From Maniola hyperantus (Eukaryota > Arthropoda > Insecta > Lepidoptera > Nymphalidae): a stretch of DNA of 64,000 nucleotides. Under the pieces are notes generated by a model. It was not told where the DNA came from. It did no database searches and saw only the letters and a program-made list of their open reading frames with translations. Positions within the stretch are counted from its first letter, which is position 1. Every line of letters begins with the position of its first letter. The DNA is taken from positions 3,484,501 through 3,548,500 of the forward strand of contig NC_048539.1 in assembly GCF_902806685.2 (NCBI RefSeq). Reading direction: 5' to 3'. Below are positions 1 through 10,500 of the stretch, piece by piece. The position numbers and the translations under genes are program-made.

Positions 1-593
1 GGAAACATTTTACATTTACAACCCCTATAAAATTATGTCAAAATAAGACAATATCTACCTATCGGACCTACTGTTAATATTTTGCACATTTTGGATAAAC
101 TCTATACATCTTTAGAACTAAACAGAATTTATTTAATTAACATAGGTACCTAACGTTCATTTTCTTTTAACGTCGTTAAAAGAAAAATTGGTGGGGACTT
201 GCCCGGCAACCTCTTGAGTCAAATATTCGTTCGGTGTAGACATGCCTCATGTTTGTAATTTCGTCGTACGTCTTTACCGAATGAACTTTTTCGTGTAAAA
301 ACTACCTAAATAATATTATTATAACACCCTTTTTAAATGACTAGATTTGTGGAAAAAATAAACTCATACTTAATTAAAATACAAATATTACGTTGCATAA
401 CAAATTCTTGCTGGATGAATAAAAACTAGACCTCATCATATGAAGCCACGAACTAAAGTACAACTAAGCTAAAAGCGTATTTATTTAAAGCTCTGTATTA
501 ATTTCATACAAATTGAGATCGAATGTTTCTGTTAACTGAGAGCGCTCCGAGTCCCGGGTCAGAGGAGGGCCGGACGCGCTCCCAGGGTGCCGG
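1..593 (-). other. 3' untranslated and downstream flank of 5-HT2-alpha
   Basis: AT-rich except for a GC-rich patch at about 540-590 just past the stop codon. It holds the candidate poly(A) signals. No repeat family or other gene is recognised. Confidence 0.5.
480..485 (-). terminator. Candidate polyadenylation signal AATAAA for 5-HT2-alpha
   Basis: AATAAA on the minus strand, 108 bp beyond the stop codon. A second AATAAA lies at 133-128. Both are in AT-rich DNA, where the hexamer is expected often by chance, so the choice is tentative. Confidence 0.35.
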
Positions 594-1503
594 CTACCTA
601 CTCGCTGTGCAATACTCACACGACAGCACCTTCTTGAAGGCTTGCCTGAACACCTTATTAAATATCGTATAGAATATGGGATTAACCATCGAACTCGCGT
701 ATCCTAACCACAACACGAAATCGAAAACCCAACTGGAAATTCTTCTCTCACATTCTGGACACACGGCTGGTACCATGTTCAGGATGAAAAACGGCGCCCA
801 AAGAACGACAAACGTGAAGAACACAACTCCGAGCACTTTAGTAGCCTTCTGTTCTAGGCGTAATATTCTTCCATGGCGCGAGGAATTTCTAGAAATCACA
901 CTCGAGTTCCTCGAATGATGAGCTCTTGGTAATTGGCGTTGTGGAGTTGGATTCACCGTTTGTTGAGGTTGGGGTCGATTGCTGATAGACCTTTGGCTTC
1001 TGATAGTTCTTACTGGGGTTGACAGTGTTGTTCTCGCTCCACCAAAACTAGAACCTCTCCTAAATCTTCGCGCTTCCTCCCAAGTTACCATAGAAGATGC
1101 TCCTCGACTTGATCTTCTAAAGAAGGGAGTTGAAGGTTCGTCTCCTTTCATACCATTTCGAGGGTATCCATTGCATCCGTTAATGTCTCCTCCGGGTACT
1201 ATTATAACTTCTGTATTTTGTCTTCTAGGTGGAGTGGAATCTGTGCCAAAGTATGGACAAGTGCAAGGAGGTGGTAGCAGCAGTCCATCTTCAGAGCTTC
1301 GTGACTTTGTTGTCAATGTAACAGGGGCCAGTAAACCGTCATTAGTATCATCATCAGATGCACTCCGAGGTCTGTTTAAGGGTGTGTTTGGATCACCTGC
1401 AGATGACAGACGACGTTTGTCTTGGAGCATTGATGATGGGGAGCTTGAAGAGACGCTCAGTGATCCAGGAGTGAGCATCCCTCCACGTTCACATATATTT
1501 GTC
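594..1503 (-). CDS. 5-HT2A: 5-HT2-alpha terminal exon 7: rest of third loop, TM6, TM7, C-tail
   Basis: 910 bp: one base completing G331, then residues 332-633 and TAG at 596-594. The acceptor is TTTTTCTTACAG before 1503. Residues 332-547 are a Ser/Thr-, Pro- and Arg-rich loop with many basic phosphorylation-type motifs (KRRLSS, FRRSSRG, RRGSSF, RNSS). TM6 follows LEQKATK and contains FTFVVLWAPFF with W566; TM7 has WLGYASSMVNPIFY. The tail KKVLSCEYCTASR ends 24 residues after NPIFY, with a possible palmitoylated Cys pair. The open frame upstream of 1503 is intron. An antisense open frame at 979-1509 is a shadow. Confidence 0.95.
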
Positions 1504-4500
1504 CTGTAAGAAAAATGATATTGAATGACATAAAAAAAATACATTCCCTGACCTGACCCGGAACAAAGTGTTAAGTCAAATCAAATTGCTTAACCTGAAT
1601 CGAACCACATAGTCATCAGTTCGCGTTACGGTTCTTAACTCTGTTTTCACCATTATAGAAATTGGATTGTAAGTGACACAGTTTATTACAAATTTCATAG
1701 AAAAATGTTTTAAAAAATAATTCTTGATTTTTATAGACAGAATAGTCACATTATTTATTATAGTGGATGGATTTATTTAAAATTTGTATCAACTTATAAA
1801 CTAAACAATATTTTGCTCTCTACTTAATGGTTGTGTAAAGCGTTATTAAGGCAACATTAATTAGGGTATCTACCAATACAGATTGAGTAGCCGTTTTTTG
1901 CCAATTTTCGTAATCTTTAAGTTTGCACTTGTCACTGAAGTTGACGTAAATCTGTCAAGTTGTATACAAATTCTAGTGGTTTCGATTCGAGTGGTCTTGA
2001 TTTGAAAACTGCGTACATGCAAACGAATTATTGCCAGCTTCAATCTCTAGCGTCGTCCAAAATATACTAAAACACGAACGTGATTATAATGCGTACAAAA
2101 TGAGTTATAAGTTTTGAAGTTGAAAACGTAACTCTGAGGGTACGTGTTCCCGCCAAAATTTGGAAACGTTGAATCCATATTTGTCCGGTCATAATAAATG
2201 ATGTATTCAACACTCATGTAATGTTAACTATGAAAAGTTGCACTAACGCCTCAGGGCTCTGGAAAACATGGTAATAAAAGCAGAACATTGAACACGGTAA
2301 GCTAAACAATCTGTATCGGCGAGTAATTTAGATGCGAACAAATAAATGCCAATTGTATTATACCCTCTGCACGATGGCTTAGCGGCAGCGGAAGCTTCCA
2401 AGCCTCGCGACAGGCGCAACATCTCTGCCCCGAAATGTTGCAGTGCGCTCATTGCTGACGGCGCGGGCTCGCTGTGCACACACAACACGATATGAGCACA
2501 CAGACACAGTTAGACACACATAAGCAACAACGTATATAGATAGGCCCTTACAGATAGGCAAAAGCATTTAATAGGCCTATCTTTATACATCGATGCACAT
2601 AAGCGACATTAAAATGAAGTCTTGATCAATCAACATTGAGTTATGCTGCGCTGTGCTGTGCTCAACTAACTTTCTGGTGCTATGTTTTATCTACAAACAT
2701 CATCGAGCTGCGCAATGTGCTGTGCCTCCGGGTCACCGCAACTGTTACGTCGAGCCGATGCCGATGCCGAGCGAATCAGCACGTAGGTATCGCGAGATCC
2801 TTGCTGTTAAACACAGCACAACCGTACAAAGCGCAGCGCAGCAGGGTTTGTTTGTTTCTTTATTATACTCTAAGAGGGCATAGCACAGCACAGTGCAGCA
2901 TAGCTCAATGTTGATTGGTTCCCTAATCCATACTTAGGACAGATACGGCAGAGCACGGCAGAATGTCACATTATTATTAATTGTAATGGAGTGAAGCATC
3001 AGTACATGTTATTGTAAAAATATACTTTTATTACCATAGCAAATAAATCTATATACCTACGTATATAGAAGGAAAAGGTGACTGACTGACTGACTGACTG
3101 ATCAATCAACGCACAGCTCAAACTACTGGATCGGGCTGCAGATATCTATTATGACGTAGACATCCGCTAAGATAGGATTTCTGAAAATTCAACTCCTAGG
3201 AGATAAAATTGGGGTTTGAAATTTGTGTAGTCCACGTGAACGAAGTCACACTGCGCTATCTCCCTATATCAGCATCATGATTTCACTATGATTTGCTACT
3301 AATTTGAATACTCATAGGGGATAAATTTTCAAAAACCCTTTCTTACCCTTACGTTTTTAAAAAAAATTAATTATAGACGCACGATTGACCACGATCACAC
3401 CTGATGGTAGGTAATAATGTGGCCTAAGATGGGACGCATTTTAAAGATACCGGGATTATAATTGGCAGGAAACACTGATCTAGGAAGAGTATTCCAGACC
3501 CTAGTCATGCGTATAAGGAATGATGACGCAAAGCGTTTCGTACGCGAAGATGGAATGTTGACAACATAGGGGTGGAAACTCGCCCGGTGTCTTGCGGGAC
3601 GTTGTATAAGAAACTCATGTACAAACTTTAATGCCTTCATACCCACCGAATTAAGCTGTGCGTTGTCTGTCTGATAATAGAACAATTTTGAGTTAGTGGG
3701 CAACGTACAGACAAAAGTAGTTTGAGATGTAAGATGTTAATTAATTATGCGAGTAGAAAGATAATACAACGCTAAACGCTAAAGATAATACAAGTTTCAT
3801 CAAGAATGCATAGCTGCTTAACCTTGTTGTGCATTCCATATAGTTCCTTCGTACGTGTTATCTAGTTTCTAACAATGTTATGGCCTAATGAACACGCCGT
3901 TTCAATGAAATTTAAGCTTGGAATAGCATGTGCAACTTTCCTTTGCTATGTCTCCCTTGCATGCAATTTGTAGTGTGCAATTTTATCTTATAGCGAATAA
4001 GGATATATGAGTGCATTAAAACAATATCGTTCACTATCGGTTTATTTGTTTGTTGGTTTGTCCTTCAATCACGTCAAGGACATTAGGCTTTTTATCCTGG
4101 ATAATAGAACGTATCCTATATTTCTCTCAAAGACGCAAACCACATCTGTGCCAAATGTTAAGATCGGATTAAAAGTGGAGCCATTAAAAGATGACATTTG
4201 CACATTTGTATAGGAAGAAATTGACGTTGGAGTAAGAATCTTTAATTACTTTCATCCTTCATTAATATAGCAAGCTTATGGAATAAAAACTCATTTTGCC
4301 GCCAAAATAGAACGTCAAAAGGCAATGAACAACAACAAAGCTCACACAATGAACGCCGAAAACGTGCCGTTTGCAGCCAAAACATTTGTAGCTGAAACAT
4401 TAATCATACTTTTGCGGACTGCTTTTTGCATGCACGAATACATTGTTCCCTGATTGTCAGTATACTTTGCTAGGATCATCATCATCATCATCATGATCAA

Positions 4501-7500
4501 ACCATCACCGGCTTACTACAGAGCTCGGGTCTCCTCTCAGAGTGAGACGGGTTTCAGCCATAGACTTCACACACCTTTGAGAACATTATGGAGAACTCTC
4601 AGGCATGCAGGTTTCCTTATGATGTTTCCCTTCACCTTTAAAGCAAGTCATATTTAATTACTTGAAACGCATCTAATTCCGAAAAGTTAGAGGTGCGTGC
4701 CCGGGATCGAACCCACGACCAGCGATTGGGAGGCGGACGTCCTAACCAGTGGGCTATTGCTATGATAGTAGGTTAGTATTTAAGCCTGAAACATACAACG
4801 CAGCGTGTTTGCAACATACCCAATGCAACATTAGAAGTTTTAATGCATGAAGGGGTTTAAATACTGCACTCCTGCTTGCTTAGCACAATAATTGCACATT
4901 TATTATACCATTCTGCCGTGCAATAGCCGTTATTCGTTTATTTCCGTCTTTAAAGTGCAAAATACACATAATTAATATCATCAGAGTAAGTACTTAATAT
5001 TTAATAAATCGCATCATTTGTAACAAAAAACAAACACTCAATAAGTGAACGACAAAGCATAGAAATGTTATGTACCATCAATGCTAGCATAGCGAAATCT
5101 ATAGTCTTCCGACATGCATTTATAGTCTTCCGAACGCATCTTCAGCTCGATTTTTACTCAGTAACTGTCATAAATTAAGCTTTTTGTTCTCTCTGTACCA
5201 CATATACCAACAATAATACCAAGAGTACAATAGGGGAAAGGACCCGATTATCGGATAGGTGTTTAATTTCGGATAGGTCAATATCTCCTATATGGAGTAG
5301 TGTCATCTATCTAGCAGCCCGGTTACTATTAATACGCAACTACATGAAAGCACTGCAGCGCGTTCATCGAGCTATCTTTACAAATGGCGTCGATACAGCA
5401 ACATGTTTAATTTTTGTGACGAGAAATATTTAGTACACTGTGTTTTAAAAGATATTCCTAAGAAAGTAAGTGCTCATATCTTCATTTTCTTTATTCGTTG
5501 CTAGTTTACTTACTTAAAAAAAGCAAATTTTGAAGGAAAACTAATACAAAATTGTTAGATATTTGTATTTGTTTATTACTTGTGTAAATCCCAATGTCGG
5601 ATACACTCACTGTGTTGCTCAATACCGGATATCCGATATTAGGGGTCACGTCTTGTAAAGTAGGTAAGTTGCGTGCAATAGAATGTTAAAACTGTGAATT
5701 GTTTAATACCTCAGTTAATTAATATATACATTTAAATACATGTTTTGTGTTCATTATATTCAAAACAACTAGGTATTGTTTCTTTTTTTATTTACTGTGT
5801 AAAGTAGGGTACCTACCTAATATCGGATATCCGGTACTGATATTATCGGATATCTGATATTAGGAGCCTACTTGGTTGAGACCTGCATTCCGTCTTAAAC
5901 AGAAATTTATAAGTTTGTGAATAAATTAATGCTACAATAGTCTAACTTGTTTGAAATTCATGTAGTACATGAGACCAGGATTACGTGTATTAATTTTTGT
6001 CTAATTACGATTACGTTTAATTTTTTTTTTCCTAATTTTACAAAAAGTATCCGATATTCGGGTCCCTTCCCATAATGCTGCACAAAAACTTGTTGTGAAT
6101 GCATTGGTCCCACAAACTACATCGTGAATCGTAATAGTCAACCATAAAATTGCTTTACCACTTTTGACAACAACTTTCAGTAAATCAGAATAGCACTATA
6201 TACTCAGCTCAGTACGCTTAGTAAAAGATTTTTACTTCTAACCAAACGTTGATAGTATTTTGAGAGTCGATACACTTTAGCGTTGAAGCAAAATGTCCCT
6301 TAACTGCCTTAAAATGCCTTAGCATTAAAATGCTCAAGTTTGCACATTATATTTACACCCAGCGCTTCAAGCGGAAAATCAATGACACAGACTTTTTGAC
6401 TCTACATCAAGAAGCTTTAGGTCCATTTTACTTTGACGTTATTTTGTTTCGACTTTCTAATACTATCAAAATTGGTGAGAAGTAAAATCTCTTACTTAGG
6501 GCATAGACTAAAATAATAATATGAATGTAGGTCTTATAAGTGGAATATACCTTATGATGTGCAAACGACATTCAACAAGGGTAAACCAATTTTATAGTCG
6601 AAGTGACACTAGGCAACACAAAATGCATATCAACCTACATAGCTTACCTAGAGTCTTGTAGCCAAAGGTCTCTGGTATCTATGGGCGGTAACTCCGTCTC
6701 CGTGGAAGCTGCTGAGTGCTGCGGTGTACCTCCTCTAGGACTGAGGAACCTCCTCCAAGTGCAACGGCGTTCTGGTAACAAAAATGTTTATTGACAAGAA
6801 CTTCTTTACAGTCATGATCTTCTTGACGACCTCCCTGGCGCAGTGGTAAGCGCTGTGGTCTTGTTAGTCGGAGGTTAGGAATTTAATAATTTCCAAATTT
6901 CTGGTTTGGACTGGTGGGAGGCTTCGGTCGTGGCTAGTTACCACCCTACCGGCAAAGCCATACTGCCAAGCGATTTAGCGTTCCGGTACGATGCCGTGTA
7001 GAAACCAAAGGGGTATGTGTTTAATAAAAACTGCCATACCCTTTCCCAAGTTAGCCCGCATCCATCTTAGATTGCATCAATCACTTACCACCAGGTGAAA
7101 TTGCAGTCAAGGGCTAACTTGTATCTGATTACAAAAAGTTACATTCCCATTGCTGAGGTTAGTGACCTCTTCCCGTTTTTCGACGTAAAAAAGAACTTTT
7201 CAAAATTCAACCCTCAAGGGTGTAAAGTAATGGTTTGATACATTGACTTATTTATTACTTGGTATGGACAGGGCTATTGAACAAACAAAATGGCACTGAT
7301 TCAGTGGTGCTTTAGCACTGTACGGGAGCGGTGTACAGGCTCGACCGTACCAAAGGGAGATCTCCCACCGAGCGGTTGGATGTGCTCGGTAGCGCCAGCT
7401 GGGCCGACGGTTGTATCTTGAAACTTCTATATATAGTCCAGATTGCAGAACACTCTGTTAGTGCGAGTACTGTCGGCGGTACATTTGTTCGGGACTACGT

Positions 7501-10500
7501 CATTGATTGAACAGTGCCATCTAGTTTGTACTGTGGCAACCGCCACAGCACCAATGCAACCTCAGTGATGTCTGGATTTCAAACGGGTCGTTCATTAGTA
7601 TCTAAGAGGTGGCGCTGATTTATTTGGTTCCAAAACCGTGAAAAATTTTGTTCGCTTGGGCATATCTTGTTATTTATATCGATGGTTAGAAATTTGTGTA
7701 GTCCACGCGGACGAAGTCGTGGGCATAAACTAGTATTAAACAATTGAAATTGATTTTGTTGAATCGTCATTTCCGTCTGCGTCAGTTCATCTCCCACAAC
7801 CCACATTGGGTAGGATAATGTGAAAACGGTGTAAGCAGTTCAAATTCCAATGCCGTTTGACCAATAAGTAAATAGTTAATAGAATTTCTGTCACAGATAT
7901 AAGTGGATACGGCTCTCGGCTGTAAACACAAAGCTTTTAACGAATTAGTTTTAGTAGGATCATCATTATCATCATGATCAACCCATCGCCGGCTCATTAC
8001 GGAGCACGGGTCTCCTCTCAGAGTGACAAGGGTTTTGTTTGGCAATATTCTATCACGCTGGGTAAGTGCAGATTGGCAGACTTCACACATCTTTGAGAAC
8101 ATTATGGAGAACTCTCAGGCATGCAGGTTTCCGCACGATGTTTTCTTTCGCCGTTAAAGCAAGTGATATTTAATTACTTAAAACGCACATAGTTTCGAAA
8201 AGTTCGAAAAACCCCCGACCACCGATTAGAAGGCGGACGTCCTAACCACTAGGCTATCACAGCTTCTCAATAAGTAAACAGAATAGTATTTATCTCTCAG
8301 ATATAAGTGGACACTAAAGCTCTTAGCTGTAAACACAAAAGCTTTTAACGGATTAGTTTGAGTTGAATATACCTAGCCATTTAATTGGTTTACTACTTGA
8401 GTAATTCGGTATACAAATACAAACTGTAATTCGCTTAAACAACTGTAAATATGTATTTTTAATTCACGCGGACAAAGTCGCGGGCATCAGCTAGTAAATA
8501 AATAAAATTAAATAAATAGTACGAAAAATGAATAATTTATGTACCTAAGCATATATCTTATCCCTTTTATGTTCCCGAAAGGAAAGTTTATTCCATCAGG
8601 TGAAAAAGATTACGTACGAAATAGGATCTACGTAATGAAACGTTCAAACGAGACCGCAAATAACGTTGTCTGAATTGAAACGAACGTCAAGAGAGCCTCG
8701 ACCTTCATAATCCGCTTGTACCTTTTAAAATGTCAATTATAATCCCATAGGTTCTGAATTACAGTTAAAGGTTTTCACGATCTCTCTGTCTGTTACCTTT
8801 TCACGACCCATCCGTTTAACCAATAATAAAATTAACAACAATTAAAATTAATTATACATTTGACATTTCCTGCGTATGTTAAATTACACTGGATTATAAA
8901 TATTGATAGATAGATGATGCCCGTGACCTCATCCGCGAGGATTTAGTTCCCATGGGAACTCTTCGGTTTTCCGGGATAAAAAGCGTATGTCATTCCCTGG
9001 GATGTAAGCTAGCTCTGTACCAAATGTCAACAAAATCGGTTTAACTGTTGGGCCGCGAAAAGCTAGTAGACAGACAGACAGACAGGCAAACGGACACACT
9101 TTCGCATTTATAATATTAGCGTGGAGTATGGATATGGATAGTATGGATTATCATTTTAAAGGAATTTGTATGTAGATTTTAATAACAAAAAAAAAACTAT
9201 GTAAAGCTTGTATTTCTGTAAAAATATGTAGTTTCAAAGTTACACCGGCTTTCTATATAGAAGCTCTCGTAGATTTGTATGTTAAATTATTGAGCCCTTG
9301 TAACTGAAATCGAACAAACCACAGACATAGATATTTGTTTCTAGAGCGTGTCTACCGTTGGATTTGATTAATTAATATTCAAGTGAGTATTAAACTACGC
9401 TTTTACCCCAGTTTTACGATTATTTTAGAGTATTCGCACTCTTTTCTTACTAATGTAACTAATACGAAAAGGACAGACACAGTTTGACAGGTTTAAATAT
9501 AGTGTAGAGCTGTCAAACCTCGTGATTTTAGCTGCCTAGTCGCGAGTCTATTATTTAAATTTGTAGCGTATTTAAATCAAAAATTCACGTTCTGTCCTTT
9601 TTTAGCAATATTAAAAAAAAATTAAAATTTAGAGAAAGACAACAGCATCGACGCCATTATCGTAAAATTTTCTTGTACGGAAAGCGCTTAGAGCGCGCTA
9701 GCGTTAGGTAGGTATAGTCCGCGACAGGTCAAGATAGCGATCGAGGTATGAGGCCGGGGGGGGGGGGGGGTGCATCGCACACCTGCACGTCACCTGCGCT
9801 CGCCCGTACAGAGTTAGCGCGGGGTCTGTGCGGGTGTGCGGAGCCTTCCCTCCCCGATTGCCTCGTATACTTCTCGTGGACGTTAGTATAAGTGGACCAA
9901 TTGACAGTTAAGTACTACTCTATTGAACGAGTTTTATTTACTCTGTAAGTTACACTCAAGACTTTGTAGTAGCTTAACCTAACAAGATACCTAACGAAGT
10001 CTAACACTAAGTAAACAAGACCCAGTGAGCTAATTAAAGAGATCCAATTACTAATCCAATCCAGTTGGGTAGGACCAATTTCGAGAAAGAGGTCAGCCGC
10101 CGAATCCAACTCGGTTGGACAGCGTTCAGGAAGCTTTGAGATGTCTTCTTGTCCAAAATTCCTCAGTGCTTGAAGACAAAAGTCTTCGAATAGTACGTGT
10201 TGCCAGTGATGACATATGGATCCGAGACATGGTCGCTGACTATGGGCCTCATAAGAATGCTCAGAGTCACTCAGCGGAGGAGCTACGCTCATGGAGCTAC
10301 GCTCATGGAGAGAGCTACGCTCGGAGTTTCTCTATGAGAGGATCTAATGAGAGGATCCGTAGGCGAACTAAAGTAACCGACAGCTCAACGGGTTGCGAAG
10401 CTGATGTGGCAAAGGCAGGGCAGATAGTTCGTAAAACCGATAGACGTTGGGGTCCCAAGTTGTTGGCTTGGGTTGGCTAGCGACCTCGCACCGAAAGACT

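Larger units (their letters stand above)
2472..6647 (-). other. Intron 5, about half repeats
   Basis: 4176 bp. Repeats are listed separately (2627-2922, 3073-3245, 3395-3720, 4474-4764, 5231-6074, 6208-6509). The stretch 3721-4473 holds only a decayed fragment of dispersed family A (about 4036-4110, TGTTGGTTTGTCCTTCAATC). Nothing is recognised at 4765-5230. Confidence 0.6.

Noticed and set aside
979..1509. 176-codon plus-strand open frame
   Set aside because: Antisense to exon 7; it follows from the codon use of the Ser/Arg-rich loop.
2243..2363. Extension of the open frame beyond exon 6
   Set aside because: The conserved loop motif ends before the donor at 2363, and the following codons are AT-rich intron; the phase to exon 7 is exact only with splicing at 2364.
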